A stretch of 47,215 nt of DNA from Aquitalea pelogenes (GCF_001515305.1 NZ_LNQV01000034.1:1-47215), one strand, 5' to 3'. Counted from the stretch's first letter, positions 10,278 to 20,042 are shown. Notes: generated by a model from the letters alone, not told the origin. Numbers and translations are program-made.

Positions 10278-11555
10278 ATGAAACTGGAAACCCTGGCCGT
10301 GCACGGCGGCTACAGCCCGGACCCGACCACCAAGGCGGTGGCGGTGCCGCTGTATCAGACCACCAGCTATGCCTTTGACAGCACCCAGCACGGTGCCGAC
10401 CTGTTCGACCTGAAAGTGCAGGGTAATATCTATACCCGCATCATGAACCCCACTACCGATGTGCTGGAAAAGCGCGTAGCTGCGCTGGAAGGTGGCATTG
10501 GTGCACTGGCGGTGGCATCTGGCATGGCGGCCATCAGCTATGCCATCCAGACCATCGCGGAGGCTGGTGACAACATCATTGCCACCAGCACGCTGTATGG
10601 CGGTACTTATAACCTGTTTGCCCACACCTTCCCGCAACTGGGCATCGAAGTGCGCTTTATCGACTACAAGGACCCGGCCTCCATCAGCAAGCTGGTGGAT
10701 GGCAAGACCAAGGCGGTGTTCTGCGAGTCGGTGGGCAACCCGCTGGGCAATGTGGTGGACTTTGCCGCCTTTGCTCAGGAAGCGCACAAGCATGGCCTGC
10801 CGCTGATTGTCGACAATACCGTGCCCTCGCCGTACCTGTGCCGCCCCTTCGAGCATGGCGCGGATATCGTGGTGCACAGCCTCACCAAATACCTGGGCGG
10901 CCACGGCACCAGCATTGGCGGCATCATTGTCGATTCCGGCAAATTCCCCTGGGGCGAGCATAAAGAACGCTTTGTGCGCCTGAATACGCCGGATGTCAGC
11001 TACCACGGCGTGAATTACGTCGAGGCACTGGGCCCGGCGGCCTATATCGCCCGTGCCCGCGTGGTGCCGCTGCGCAATATGGGCGCCGCCATTTCGCCGT
11101 TCAATGCCTTCCTGATCCTGCAAGGCATCGAAACCCTGGCCTTGCGCCTGGACCGCATTTGCGACAATGCGCTGAAGGTGGCCGAGCGCCTACAAGCCCA
11201 TCCGGCGGTGGAGTGGGTGGAATACGCCGCCCTGCCTTCCAGCCCCAGCAAGGCGCTGGTGGACAAATACATGGGTGGTCGCGCTTCGGGCATCCTGTCC
11301 TTCGGCATCAAGGGTGGCATCGAGGCCGGTGGCCGTTTCATCGATGCACTGCAACTGGTGACCCGTCTGGTGAATATCGGCGATGCCAAGAGCCTGGCTT
11401 GCCACCCGGCGTCCACCACCCACCGCCAGCTGTCGCCGGAAGAGCAGCTCAAGGCCGGGGTGCGACCGGAGCTGATTCGCCTGTCCATCGGCATCGAGCA
11501 CATCGACGACATTCTGGCTGATGTGGATCAGGCGCTGAAAGCAGCGGCCCTGTAA
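10278..11555 (+). CDS. metY: O-acetylhomoserine sulfhydrylase (Cys/Met metabolism PLP enzyme)
   Basis: A PLP enzyme that makes homocysteine from O-acetylhomoserine and sulfide. The 425-residue length and start (KLETLAVHGGYSPDPTTKAVAVP) match the MetY/Met17 group rather than the shorter MetB/MetC types. Visible motifs are QTTSYAFDSTQHGADLF, the YTRIMNPTTDVLE loop, and the PLP lysine at about 204 in HSLTKYLGGHGTSIGG. GGAGAG lies eight bases before the ATG at 10278; the frame is open farther upstream but without sensible protein. No SAM riboswitch is visible in the 166-base gap before it. Confidence 0.93.
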   Translation: MKLETLAVHGGYSPDPTTKAVAVPLYQTTSYAFDSTQHGADLFDLKVQGNIYTRIMNPTTDVLEKRVAALEGGIGALAVASGMAAISYAIQTIAEAGDNIIATSTLYGGTYNLFAHTFPQLGIEVRFIDYKDPASISKLVDGKTKAVFCESVGNPLGNVVDFAAFAQEAHKHGLPLIVDNTVPSPYLCRPFEHGADIVVHSLTKYLGGHGTSIGGIIVDSGKFPWGEHKERFVRLNTPDVSYHGVNYVEALGPAAYIARARVVPLRNMGAAISPFNAFLILQGIETLALRLDRICDNALKVAERLQAHPAVEWVEYAALPSSPSKALVDKYMGGRASGILSFGIKGGIEAGGRFIDALQLVTRLVNIGDAKSLACHPASTTHRQLSPEEQLKAGVRPELIRLSIGIEHIDDILADVDQALKAAAL

Positions 11556-11572
11556 AGGTGCTTTGTTGATGC

Positions 11573-11600
11573 AAAAAGGCTGCCGGATGGCAGCCTTTTT
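11573..11600. terminator. Bidirectional terminator between metY and the BLUF gene
   Basis: A perfect 12-bp stem, AAAAAGGCTGCC/GGCAGCCTTTTT, with loop GGAT. It has U-tracts in both directions and lies between two convergent genes. Confidence 0.9.
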
Positions 11601-11613
11601 CAATGTGGTGGAA

Positions 11614-12072
11614 CTAGCGGCGGTGTACCACCTGCGGGTTCAGGCCGTTGGCCAGGTGGTGATGCCACTTGCCGTTGATGAACTCCTGCACAAAGCGCTT
11701 GGCGCGCTCGGCGTGGTCCAGCTCGCCATGCGGGGCGATATTGCTCAGGTGTACCGGGTGGCCCAGTTTGCGCGCCAGCTCTTCGGTATCGATGAATACC
11801 AGTGGCTGGCCGGGAAAACTGGGGTAGCTGACGGTTTCGCGTGACAGCAGGGTCAGTTGCAGATGGTGCTTGTCGCGCTGAATGAAATCGTACAGCTCAT
11901 CCACTGCGGCTTCCTCGCCCTCCAGCATTTGCAGGAAATCCTTGTTCATCAGCAACAGCAGGCTGTTGATGCCCAGGCGCTGGTTGCGGGCACGATAACC
12001 GGCCAGCAGCCCCAGCAGGGATTGCGGTGAATAGGCCGGATTAAGGGCGCTGGAGTAAATCAGGCGGATCAT
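11614..12072 (-). CDS. BLUF-domain blue-light sensor (single domain)
   Basis: A 152-residue protein that is essentially a BLUF domain plus a short tail. The flavin-binding residues of the family are present: Tyr6 (LIYSSAL), Asn30 (ARNQRLGI) and Gln48 (FLQMLEGE), followed by DFIQRDKHH. The usual GITG is GINS, and the semi-conserved Trp/Met stretch late in the domain is replaced by PSFPGQPLVF. Short BLUF proteins act by binding a partner, often a c-di-GMP enzyme or regulator; which partner is unknown here. Start 12072 has AGGAGA seven bases upstream and leaves the domain at the extreme N-terminus; the longer frame to 12123 is not needed. Confidence 0.88.
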   Translation of the reverse strand: MIRLIYSSALNPAYSPQSLLGLLAGYRARNQRLGINSLLLLMNKDFLQMLEGEEAAVDELYDFIQRDKHHLQLTLLSRETVSYPSFPGQPLVFIDTEELARKLGHPVHLSNIAPHGELDHAERAKRFVQEFINGKWHHHLANGLNPQVVHRR

Positions 12073-12197
12073 TGCAGTCTCCTGGCGCTGGAGCGCTCTT
12101 GTGGTGATGATGGCCGGTGTCATGGTGCGGACCCGGCTGGCTCCATGATAGGTGGAATTGCCTTGTCATGCACCTTGCCCGCTTGTGTGGCCAAATT

Positions 12198-13147
12198 TCA
12201 GCCGCCGGCCGCGCCCAGATGCAGCCAGAGCAGGAAGCTCAGCAGTGCCGCCAGTGCGTGCAGCCAGGCGCGCCAGCGATAACTCACGGCCACGCCTTGC
12301 GGCGTGAGGGTGTTGATCAGATAGGGCTTGCCGTCATCCGGCTTGCGTACATGCAAGGTGGGCGGGGTGCTGGCCAGCTGCTGGTGTAACTGGCGTACCT
12401 CACGCTCGGCAGCGGCACGTACCAGCTGCCATTCCTGTTCGCTGATCTGCCCGCTGCCGTCCAGATCAAAACGGCGCAGCAAGGCCGGCTGGTCCTGTTT
12501 CCATTCGCTCAGCTTTGCGCCCACATCCTGGCGGAATGCCTGCTGGTCGGGTCGCACGCCACCGTGGCTGCTCAACTGGCCCAGTACGTAGAGCGGGTCG
12601 CCTTCATCTATCCATTCTTCCACCAGCGTTTCATTGCCTTCCTGCCAGCTCTCGCGGTGTGGCGGCTGCACCTCGGCACCTTCCGGGTGGATGATCACCG
12701 CCTGCTTGCCATCCTGCAGCACAAAAGACTGATCGCTGCACTCCGGTACGGACAGCAGGCTGCCGCTGTCCAGCGTCAGCGGGTCTAGCGTACGGCCGGA
12801 CAGGGCGCTGCGCCGGTCATTGTGATAGCGCCAGCAGCGGTACCACACGCAGCGGCGGCCGGAATAGGGGCTGTAGTTGACGGCACGCTCATGGTTGGCG
12901 GCCACGCCATAGAGTTCCACATGGCCCAGTGCGGCTGTTGCTGCGCGTGCGGTGGGCGTGTCGGCAATCAGCCGGTAACGCCGGTAATTGAGCCACCAGC
13001 CGATCAGCCCGCAGAGCAGCATGGCAGGCAGCAGCAGTTGGCGAAAACCGGCAGTCCCAGTTTCAGGCCGGCAAAGCCCAGCAGCAGGTAAAGGCCAAAG
13101 GCCATCCAGCCATTGCGCGTCCACTGCCAGCTCAACCACTGCTGCAT
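12198..13147 (-). CDS. GIDE-like membrane protein with EF-hand, frameshifted near 13044-13047
   Basis: This gene follows lemA with a 3-base gap. From ATG 13147, preceded by AGGG, the product begins QQWLSWQWTRNGWMAFGLYLLL and makes a first membrane segment, then runs out of frame. Adding one A to the AAAA at 13044-13047 joins it to LLLPAMLLCGLIGWWLNYRR and the rest, about 316 residues in all. The middle (HVELYGVAANHE...YSPYSGRRCVWYRCWRYH) resembles the GIDE domain of proteins called E3-ligase-like, which often sit beside LemA. A further membrane segment lies at the C-terminus (HALAALLSFLLWLHLG). A classical EF-hand loop, DLDGSGQISEQEW, lies in the soluble part. The function is unknown; bacterial ubiquitin ligase activity should not be assumed. 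Confidence 0.8.
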
Positions 13148-13150
13148 GAT

Positions 13151-13723
13151 TCAACCCTGGCGGAACAGCTGGGCCAGATCAACATCCCGCTTTTCGGCGA
13201 CGCTGAACTGCAAGGCGCGGGCGGGCTGGAAGTTGAACAGGCGGGCGATGAGCACATCGGGGAATTGCTCGATGCGTACATTGTTGAGGTTGACGGCATC
13301 GTTATACAGCTCGCGCCGATCGGCAATGGTGTCTTCCAGCTGGCTGATGCGCTCGGCCAGATGAGAGAATTGCTGGTCTGCCTTCAGTTCCGGGTAGGCT
13401 TCCGCCACGGCCAGCACCTGGCCGATCAGCCCGCGCAGCTTGCCTTCCTCGTGCCCCAGCCCTTCCATATTGCGACTTTGGGCGTACTGGGCCACGGCCG
13501 AGCGCGCCTCCATCACCCGGCTGAGGGTTTGCTGTTCGAACTGGGCGTATTGCTTGCATACCTCCACCAGCTTGGGCAGTTCGTCATGGCGCTGCTTGAG
13601 CAGCACGTCGATATTGGCCCAGCTGCGGGCAACGGCATGCTTGAGGTTGACCAGCGCGTTGTACAGGGTGATGAAATACAGCAGGACAATGGCGATCACG
13701 CCAAAGAAAATCACCAGCTTCAT
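13151..13723 (-). CDS. lemA: LemA family protein
   Basis: A 190-residue protein with one N-terminal membrane anchor (KLVIFFGVIAIVLLYFITLY) and a helical domain. The LemA signature YNALVNLKHAVARSWANIDV, then LLKQRHDELPKLVE, is clear, as is YNDAVNLNN and the FP..L...F pattern at the end. The family is widespread and its biochemical role is unsettled. It is the first gene of a two-gene unit with the GIDE-like protein, a pairing known from other Neisseriales. Confidence 0.95.
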   Translation of the reverse strand: MKLVIFFGVIAIVLLYFITLYNALVNLKHAVARSWANIDVLLKQRHDELPKLVEVCKQYAQFEQQTLSRVMEARSAVAQYAQSRNMEGLGHEEGKLRGLIGQVLAVAEAYPELKADQQFSHLAERISQLEDTIADRRELYNDAVNLNNVRIEQFPDVLIARLFNFQPARALQFSVAEKRDVDLAQLFRQG

Positions 13724-13834
13724 GGAGGGGACTCCCCGAGGGTGCCGTGGTGGCAGGTAAAATACTGTTAAGCAGGATTATTCTAGCGGCATCGTCAGAC
13801 ATGCTGCCAGCAGTGTCAAGAAAGAGGATGGGGA

Positions 13835-14688
13835 ATGCAGCTGCTCAACATCATTGGAGCTGGAAAACTGGGACGTACGCTGGGTCGCCTGGCGGCGCAA
13901 AGCGGCCAGTACCGGGTACAGGACTGCGTGGCCCGCAGCGCGGCATCGGCGCAGGCAGCGGTGGATTTTATCGGCGCAGGCCGGGCATGCAGCCAGCTGG
14001 CACAGGTGCAGCCAGCAGCGCTGACCTTGCTGTCCGTGCCGGACGATGCCATTGCCGCCACGGCACAGGCGCTGGCTGATAGTGGGCGGGTGCAGCCCGG
14101 AGCGGTGGTGTTTCATGCCAGTGGCGCGGCAGAGGCGGAAATACTGGCACCCTTGCGTGCAGTGGGGGCGCATGTGGCCAGCCTGCATCCCGCGTTTTCC
14201 TTTGCCGACCCGGCACGGGCAGTGATGCAATTTGCCGCCACCTTGTGCGCGCTGGAAGGCGATGCGCAGCGCTGCCGCCGTTGCAGGACTTTGCCGCGGC
14301 CATTGGCGCACGGCCGTTTGCGCTGGCACCGGGTGGCAAGGCGGCCTATCACGCGGCTTTGTCGGTAGCCTCCAATTATCTGGTCACGCTGACCGATATC
14401 GCCCGTCAGCTGGCACGGCAGGGTGGTGTGGATGAGGCGCTGTTGCCCGCCTTGCTCGGGCCGTTGATGCAGGGCAGTCTGGCCAATGCGCTGAGCATGG
14501 GGCCGCAGCAGGCGCTGACCGGGCCCATCGTGCGTGGTGATGCTGCGACGGTAGCGCGTCATCTGGTGGTATTGCCGCTGGAATTGCAGCCCGCCTATCG
14601 GGTGCTGGGCGAGCGCACGGTAGCACTGGCGGGGGCGCGTCTGCCTGAGGAGGCGCGGCAGACGCTGCTGGCCTTATTGCGCGACTGA
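13835..14688 (+). CDS. Rossmann-like DUF2520 protein, frameshifted near 14270
   Basis: The first part ([18 protein letters not shown]...[12 protein letters not shown]...LHPAFSF) is an NAD(P)-binding Rossmann fold with GxGxxG. It stays open to about 14368, but the family sequence leaves the frame after CALEGDA. One base back, [29 protein letters not shown] and a C-terminal helical domain ([19 protein letters not shown]) continue to the stop at 14686-14688. One added base near CAGCG at 14267-14271 joins them into about 284 residues, the normal size for this family. These proteins resemble pyrroline-5-carboxylate reductase/6-phosphogluconate dehydrogenase folds; the substrate is unknown. The last 15 bases overlap convergent pncB. 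Confidence 0.85.
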
Positions 14689-15900
14689 ATCGGCTTCTGG
14701 TGCTGCCACCTTGAATACCTGGCGCAGATAGGCAAGGAAGGTGGCATCGCTGCACATGGTCTTGCCCGGGCTGTCGGATAACTTGGCCACCGGCTGGCCA
14801 TTGCAGCTCACCAGTTTCAGCACGATTTGCAGCGGCTCCAGCCCCATGTCATTGGTGAAGTGGGTGCCAATGCCAAAGCTCACCTGAATGTGCGGGCTGT
14901 AGCGGCGGTGCAGTTCCAGTGCCTTGTCCACGCTCAGGCCGTCGCTGAAGGTGAGCATCTTGGTGGCCGGGTCGATGCGCAGTTTGCGGTAATGGGCAAT
15001 TGCCTTGTCCGCCCATTCCACCGGGTCGCCACTGTCGTGACGCAGGCCGTCGAACAGCTTGGCAAAGTACAAGTCGAAATCCGCCAGAAAGGCATCCATG
15101 CACACCACGTCGGTGAGCGCGATGCCCAGGTCGCCGCGGTATTCCTGCACCCAGGCCTCCAGGGCTGCGTTCTGAAAATCACGCAGCCGCACGCCCAATG
15201 CCTGGAAGGCCTGAAAGAACTCATGCGCCATGGTGCCGATGGGGGTGATGCCCAGCTTCCATGCCAGCCAGACATTGCTGGTGCCACGGAAAATCTTGGG
15301 CAGGGCGGCATTGAGCTGCTCCACCACTTGCTGCTGCCATTCACGGCTGAAGCGGCGACGGGTGCCGAAGTCGGAAATCAGCAGCGGAAAGCGCTGGCTG
15401 GCGCTTTCTTCTGCCTCGAAGCGCAGCAGGGTGGCAATTTTCTCATCCAGCCGCCGCTGGCCTTCCTCACGTACCTGCGGCGTGTCCAGACGGCGGAAGT
15501 ACAGCTCGTTGACGATGGCCAGCACGAAAATCTCGAAGAACATCGCCTGTACCAGCGGTCCTTCGATATGAATGTTCAGCGCATCGCCATCGCATTCCAC
15601 CCGGATGAAGCGGCGCTGCAGGTGGAACAGTTCCAGATAATCGACAAAATCACTCTTGATGAAGCGCAAGCTGCGCAGATAGGCCAGCTCCGGCTGAGTG
15701 AACTGTAGCTGGCACAACCAGTCCAGTTGGGCTTCCAGCTCCTTGTGCAATTGTGACAGCGGGTAATCCGGCTGGTTACGGCAGCGGAAGGCATACTGCC
15801 CGTAAGCTGCCGGAAACTGATGCAGGATGGCCTGAAGCATGGTGAATTTGTACAGGTCGGTATCCAGCAGGGAATGGATCAGCGGCGGCAGCTTGGGCAT
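14674..15900 (-). CDS. pncB: Nicotinate phosphoribosyltransferase
   Basis: PncB makes nicotinate mononucleotide from nicotinate and PRPP for NAD salvage. The 408-residue product is close to E. coli's 400. [16 protein letters not shown] at the N-terminus, [13 protein letters not shown] near 175-186, [13 protein letters not shown] and the phosphorylatable His at about 226 in GTMAHEFFQ are the family marks. It has its start 11 bases after... the next gene on this strand begins 12 bases downstream of its coordinate, so pncB sits at the 3' end of the Maf-methyltransferase-pncB run. Confidence 0.95.
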   Translation of the reverse strand: MPKLPPLIHSLLDTDLYKFTMLQAILHQFPAAYGQYAFRCRNQPDYPLSQLHKELEAQLDWLCQLQFTQPELAYLRSLRFIKSDFVDYLELFHLQRRFIRVECDGDALNIHIEGPLVQAMFFEIFVLAIVNELYFRRLDTPQVREEGQRRLDEKIATLLRFEAEESASQRFPLLISDFGTRRRFSREWQQQVVEQLNAALPKIFRGTSNVWLAWKLGITPIGTMAHEFFQAFQALGVRLRDFQNAALEAWVQEYRGDLGIALTDVVCMDAFLADFDLYFAKLFDGLRHDSGDPVEWADKAIAHYRKLRIDPATKMLTFSDGLSVDKALELHRRYSPHIQVSFGIGTHFTNDMGLEPLQIVLKLVSCNGQPVAKLSDSPGKTMCSDATFLAYLRQVFKVAAPEADSVAQ

Positions 15901-15911
15901 GGTGTGGGCTT

Positions 15912-16616
15912 TCAGGCAGCGTGCAGGATGAAAATGGCCGGGCGTTTGTGGAAGTCCGGCGCGTCTTGTGGCCAGTCCTTCACCAGGCGGCTGACGATGG
16001 TTTCCGTCGGCAAGGTCAGGTCGCAGGCTACCGCCAGCCGTGTAGCGGGGGCCAGTGTCTCACGCAATTGCTGCAGCAGCGCATTGTTGCGGTAGGGTGT
16101 TTCGATGAACACCTGGGTTTCGTTGCGCTGGCGCGAGCGTTGTTCCAGCTCCTTCACCACTTTGGCCTTTTCCGCCGCATCCACCGGCAGGTAGCCGTGG
16201 AAGGCAAAGCACTGGCCATTGGCCCCGGAGGCCATCAGCGCCAGCAAAATGGAAGAAGGGCCGATCAGCGGTGCCACGCGGATGCCGCGCTCGTGCGCCA
16301 GTGCCACCAGTTGCGCGCCGGGGTCGGCTACCGCCGGGCAGCCGGCTTCGGAGATCAGGCCCACGTCTTCACCCGCCAGCAGCGGCGCAAGCAGGGCGGT
16401 GACATCGGCTGGCTTGGTGTGTTCGTTGAGCGTGCTCATCGCCAGCTCGCGAATGGGCGTGCTGACGCCCAGCGCCTTGAGGTGCTTGCGCGCGGTTTTT
16501 TCCGCTTCCACCACAAAGTGGCGGATATGCAGCACCTTGGCCGCTTCGCTGGCAGGCAGCCAGGCAATGCTTTCGTCGCCCAGCGGGGCGGGAATCAGAA
16601 ACAGGGTGCCGGCCAT
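15912..16616 (-). CDS. SAM-dependent methyltransferase, RsmI-like short paralogue
   Basis: A 234-residue tetrapyrrole-methylase-fold protein. [18 protein letters not shown] corresponds to the start of RsmI, and [23 protein letters not shown] to its SAM-binding loop; [16 protein letters not shown] follows. It is about 50 residues shorter than RsmI (16S rRNA C1402 2'-O-methyltransferase) and is probably a separate paralogue; the substrate is not known. The ATG shares its A with the stop of the upstream maf gene (TAATG), so the two are translationally coupled. Confidence 0.88.
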   Translation of the reverse strand: MAGTLFLIPAPLGDESIAWLPASEAAKVLHIRHFVVEAEKTARKHLKALGVSTPIRELAMSTLNEHTKPADVTALLAPLLAGEDVGLISEAGCPAVADPGAQLVALAHERGIRVAPLIGPSSILLALMASGANGQCFAFHGYLPVDAAEKAKVVKELEQRSRQRNETQVFIETPYRNNALLQQLRETLAPATRLAVACDLTLPTETIVSRLVKDWPQDAPDFHKRPAIFILHAA

Positions 16617-17194
16617 TACAGAATCTCCACGCCTTCGGCGTTCAACATGCTGATGAGTCGGAACAGTGGTACCCCGATCAGGGCGTTCGGGTCGTCCGAC
16701 TCCACTTTTTCCAGCAGCGCACCACCCAGGCCTTCGCTCTTGGCGCTACCTGCGCAGTGCAGGGCATCCGGCTCGCGCGTCAGGTAATTGCGGATTTGCT
16801 GTTCGGTCAGCTGACGCAAGGTCACGCGGGTAATGCCCACGGTTTCCTGCAAGCGTTCGCTGGCGGTGTTGTATAGTGCCAACGCCGAATGAAACACCAC
16901 GGTGCGACCGCTCATCCACTGCAGCATGGCTACGCCGTTTTCAAACGAGCCGGGTTTGCCGATTTGCTGGCCATCGAGCAGGGCGACCTGGTCGGAGCCG
17001 ATGATCAGTGCATTCGGGTAGTCGGCCGCCAGCGACTGGGCCTTGGTGCGTGCCAGGCGGACGGCAGTGTCCAGTGCACTTTCACCCGGCAGCGGGGTTT
17101 CGTCGCAGACGGGCGGCACGGCGGTGAAGGGCAGCCCGAGGCGGGCGATGATTTCCTGCCGGTAGCGGGAGGTGGAAGCCAGGATGATCTGCAT
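16616..17194 (-). CDS. yceF: Maf-like nucleotide pyrophosphatase (YceF subgroup)
   Basis: A 192-residue Maf/HAM1-fold protein. LASTSRYRQEIIARLGLPF is the N-terminal substrate loop, IIGSDQVALLDGQQIGKPG the metal-binding centre, and CAGSAKSEGLG the late motif. Its position next to yceD-rpmF-plsX matches the place of yceF in E. coli, where the enzyme acts on 7-methyl-GTP; this supports the subgroup. It is transcribed away from yceD, and the 59-base gap holds both promoters. Confidence 0.93.
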   Translation of the reverse strand: MQIILASTSRYRQEIIARLGLPFTAVPPVCDETPLPGESALDTAVRLARTKAQSLAADYPNALIIGSDQVALLDGQQIGKPGSFENGVAMLQWMSGRTVVFHSALALYNTASERLQETVGITRVTLRQLTEQQIRNYLTREPDALHCAGSAKSEGLGGALLEKVESDDPNALIGVPLFRLISMLNAEGVEIL

Positions 17195-17214
17195 GGTGGT
17201 ATTGCTTGATTATT

Positions 17215-17242
17215 TTGACAAATCAGGGAGGCGGATTATATC
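17215..17242 (+). promoter_or_regulatory. Promoter of yceD-rpmF
   Basis: A perfect -35 box TTGACA (17215-17220), a 16-base spacer and TATATC (17237-17242, 4/6). The predicted transcription start near 17249 leaves only about five bases before the yceD ATG. Confidence 0.55.
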
Positions 17243-17253
17243 ATGCTGGGTTT

Positions 17254-17754
17254 ATGTCTAACCCGATTTTGATCGACCCGCTCAAGTTCGCCCGTGAGGG
17301 CCGCGTTCTGACCGGCAAATTGCCCGTCAGCACCCTGGACGAGCGTGTGCACAGCGACCTGTCCGATACCTCCGGTACGGTGGAATACACCCTGGAAGGT
17401 TTTCGCGATGGCTCGTCCCGCCTTTCCCTGCGCCTGCAGGTGAAAGCCAGTGTTGCGGTAAGCTGCCAGCGTTGCCTGGAAGTGATGCCGTTCGAGGTGA
17501 GTACCGATTCGGTGGTTACCTTGTTCACCCGGCAGGAAAAGCTGGATGAAGCCTGCGAGCTGGACGAAACGCTGGATGCCATTCTCGCGCCGGAAGAGCT
17601 TGATGTGGTGGCAATGATCGAAGACGAAATCATCATGGGCTTGCCGCACTCGACGAAACACGACGAATGCGGTTCGGAAGCTCTGACACGTGCCAAGGCT
17701 GACAAGCCCAATCCGTTTGCGGTGCTGGCCACGTTGAAGATCTCCAAGTCTTGA
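17254..17754 (+). CDS. yceD: YceD family protein (DUF177), 23S rRNA accumulation protein
   Basis: A 166-residue protein with the family marks VSCQRCLE and, later, DEIIMGLP...HDECG, which together form a Cys cluster. YceD homologues are linked to 23S rRNA accumulation and ribosome assembly and lie next to rpmF in most proteobacteria, as here. Start 17254 gives SNPILIDPLKFAREGRVLTG, the usual beginning. It has no clear ribosome site, and the predicted promoter puts the transcript start only a few bases ahead. A TTG farther upstream (17206) would precede that promoter and adds sequence unlike the family. Confidence 0.92.
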   Translation: MSNPILIDPLKFAREGRVLTGKLPVSTLDERVHSDLSDTSGTVEYTLEGFRDGSSRLSLRLQVKASVAVSCQRCLEVMPFEVSTDSVVTLFTRQEKLDEACELDETLDAILAPEELDVVAMIEDEIIMGLPHSTKHDECGSEALTRAKADKPNPFAVLATLKISKS

Positions 17755-17789
17755 GTTATCAATACACGCGATTTTCCTAGGAGTCGAAC

Positions 17790-17969
17790 ATGGCTGTTCA
17801 ACAGAACAAAAAGTCCCCGTCCAAGCGCGGCATGCATCGTGCCCACGATTTTCTGACCGCTCCGTCGCTGGCCAAAGAGCCGACGACCGGTGAAACCCAC
17901 CTGCGTCACCACATCAGCCCGAACGGCTTCTACCGTGGTCGCAAGGTTGTTGCCACCAAAGGCGAATAA
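17790..17969 (+). CDS. rpmF: 50S ribosomal protein L32
   Basis: A 59-residue basic protein beginning [20 protein letters not shown] and ending in VVATKGE. This is L32 in sequence and length (57-60 residues in relatives). TAGGAG lies five bases upstream of the ATG. It follows yceD by 35 bases, the standard arrangement, so the two probably share a transcript. It is too short for many gene finders. Confidence 0.97.
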   Translation: MAVQQNKKSPSKRGMHRAHDFLTAPSLAKEPTTGETHLRHHISPNGFYRGRKVVATKGE

Positions 17970-18037
17970 TTCGTCCTTTCTCACCCAATACTTACCGTTT
18001 GTATAAAAACAGGTAGGTTTCACTACCGTACACGTTG

Positions 18038-19075
18038 ATGACTATCACCGTCGCGGTTGATGCAATGGGCGGTGACGTTGGCCTCAAGGTCACCGTCCCA
18101 GCATCGATCCAATTCCTGCAAGACCATCCCAACACCAATCTGATTCTTGTCGGAGACCAGGCAGCCATCGAGGCTGAATTGTCCCGTCATCCGGGTGTTG
18201 CGCGTTCGCGCGTCCGTATCCAGCACGCCACCCAGGTGGTAGGCATGGACGAGTCGCCGCAGCTCGCCCTGAAGAACAAGAAAGATTCGTCCATGCGGGT
18301 GGCAATCAATCTGGTGAAGGAAGGCGAGGCGCAAGCCGCCGTGTCTGCCGGCAATACCGGCGCACTGATGGCAACCGCACGCTTTGTCCTCAAAACCATT
18401 CCGGGCATCGAACGACCGGCCATCGCCAAGATGATGCCGTCCGTCAAGGGCAGCACCTGCATGCTGGACCTGGGCGCCAACGTCGATTGCACGCCAGAAC
18501 AACTCATGCAGTTCGGCATCATGGGTTCGGAGCTGGTTTCCAGCATTACCGGCAATGCCAATCCGCGCGTCGGACTGCTCAATATCGGTTCGGAAGACAT
18601 CAAGGGTAACGACAGCGTCAAGCGCGCCGGCGAATACCTGCGTCAGTCCGAGCTGAACTTCATCGGTAATGTCGAGGGCAACGACGTCTACAAAGGCACG
18701 GTAGATGTGGTAGTCTGCGACGGTTTTACTGGAAATGTGGCGCTCAAGTCGGCTGAGGGGCTGGCGCACATGATTTCTTCTTTCCTGCGGCAGGAATTCA
18801 CCCGCAACTGGTGGACCCGCCTGTGTGCGCTGGCAGCCATGCCGGTGCTCAATCAGTTCCGCAAACGTGTCGACCCCCGTCGTTACAACGGTGCCAGCTT
18901 GCTGGGCCTGCGTGGCATCGTGGTGAAAAGTCACGGTGGAACCGATGCCGTTGGATTCCGTTTCGCGCTGGAACAGGCTTGCGAGGAAGCCGGCTCCGAC
19001 GTGATTGGTCATATCACCGACCGGGTTGCACACCAATTAAACAATCTCAAGCAAGCCGAGCCGGAAGCGAACTGA
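18038..19075 (+). CDS. plsX: Phosphate acyltransferase PlsX
   Basis: PlsX converts acyl-ACP to acyl-phosphate for phospholipid synthesis. The 345-residue product starts [13 protein letters not shown], the family signature, and has [34 protein letters not shown] and [18 protein letters not shown] 18038 is used; a TTG directly before it would add one residue. A possible -10 box TATAAA is at 18002-18007, without an obvious -35. The gene sits between rpmF and fabH, as in many proteobacteria. Confidence 0.97.
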   Translation: MTITVAVDAMGGDVGLKVTVPASIQFLQDHPNTNLILVGDQAAIEAELSRHPGVARSRVRIQHATQVVGMDESPQLALKNKKDSSMRVAINLVKEGEAQAAVSAGNTGALMATARFVLKTIPGIERPAIAKMMPSVKGSTCMLDLGANVDCTPEQLMQFGIMGSELVSSITGNANPRVGLLNIGSEDIKGNDSVKRAGEYLRQSELNFIGNVEGNDVYKGTVDVVVCDGFTGNVALKSAEGLAHMISSFLRQEFTRNWWTRLCALAAMPVLNQFRKRVDPRRYNGASLLGLRGIVVKSHGGTDAVGFRFALEQACEEAGSDVIGHITDRVAHQLNNLKQAEPEAN

Positions 19076-19082
19076 TTAATAC

Positions 19083-20042
19083 ATGGCCCATTCCCGCATT
19101 CTAGGCACTGGCAGCTATCTGCCATCCAATGTGCTCACGAATGCGATGCTGGCCGAGCGCGTGGAAACCAGTGACGAGTGGATTGTCTCGCGCACTGGCA
19201 TCCATGCCCGCCACATCGTGTCCGATGAAGAAACCACCAGCGATCTGGCGCTGAAGGCAGCAGAAGCTGCCATCCAGAGCGCTGGCATCGACAAGACCGA
19301 GATCGATCTGATCATCGTCGCCACCACCACGCCTGACATGATTTTCCCCAGCACCGCCTGCCTGTTGCAGGAAAAGCTGGGTATTCATGGCTGTGCCGCA
19401 TTCGATGTGCAGGCGGTTTGCGCAGGCTTCATGTTTGCCCTCACCACCGCGCACAACTACATCAAGGGCGGCATGGCCAGCAAGGTGCTGGTTGTCGGCG
19501 CCGAAGTGATGTCGCGCGTGATGGACTGGGAAGACCGCCGCACCTGCGTGCTGTTTGGTGACGGTGCCGGTGCCGTGGTACTGGGTGCCTCGGAAGAACC
19601 GGGCATCCTGCATGCCAAGCTGGCCTCTGATGGCCGCTACAAGGACATCCTGAATACCCCGGCACAGATTTCCGGCGGCAAGATCCAGGGCATTCCCTTC
19701 TTGCACATGGACGGCCCGGCGGTGTTCAAGTTTGCCGTCAAGGCACTGTCCGACATCGCCAGCACCACGCTGGCCGAAGCCGGTGTCGACAAGACACAAG
19801 TCGACTGGCTGGTGCCGCATCAGGCCAATTTGCGCATTATCGAATCCACGGCCAAGCATCTGGGCATGTCGATGGAGCGGGTGATCGTGACATTGCCGCA
19901 ACAGGGCAATACCTCGGCTGCCTCCATTCCGCTGGCGCTGGATCATGCAGTGCGTGATGGCCGCATCCAGCGCGGTCAGACCATCCTGCTGGAAGGCATT
20001 GGCGGTGGTTTTGCCTGGGGTGCCGTGCTGCTGAAGTACTGA
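19083..20042 (+). CDS. fabH: 3-oxoacyl-ACP synthase III (KAS III)
   Basis: FabH starts fatty-acid chains by condensing acetyl-CoA with malonyl-ACP. At 319 residues it has full length. The catalytic Cys is about 113 (DVQAVCAGF), the His lies in [11 protein letters not shown], and the Asn in [28 protein letters not shown]-like spacing between them is ordinary. It starts seven bases after plsX. Confidence 0.97.
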   Translation: MAHSRILGTGSYLPSNVLTNAMLAERVETSDEWIVSRTGIHARHIVSDEETTSDLALKAAEAAIQSAGIDKTEIDLIIVATTTPDMIFPSTACLLQEKLGIHGCAAFDVQAVCAGFMFALTTAHNYIKGGMASKVLVVGAEVMSRVMDWEDRRTCVLFGDGAGAVVLGASEEPGILHAKLASDGRYKDILNTPAQISGGKIQGIPFLHMDGPAVFKFAVKALSDIASTTLAEAGVDKTQVDWLVPHQANLRIIESTAKHLGMSMERVIVTLPQQGNTSAASIPLALDHAVRDGRIQRGQTILLEGIGGGFAWGAVLLKY

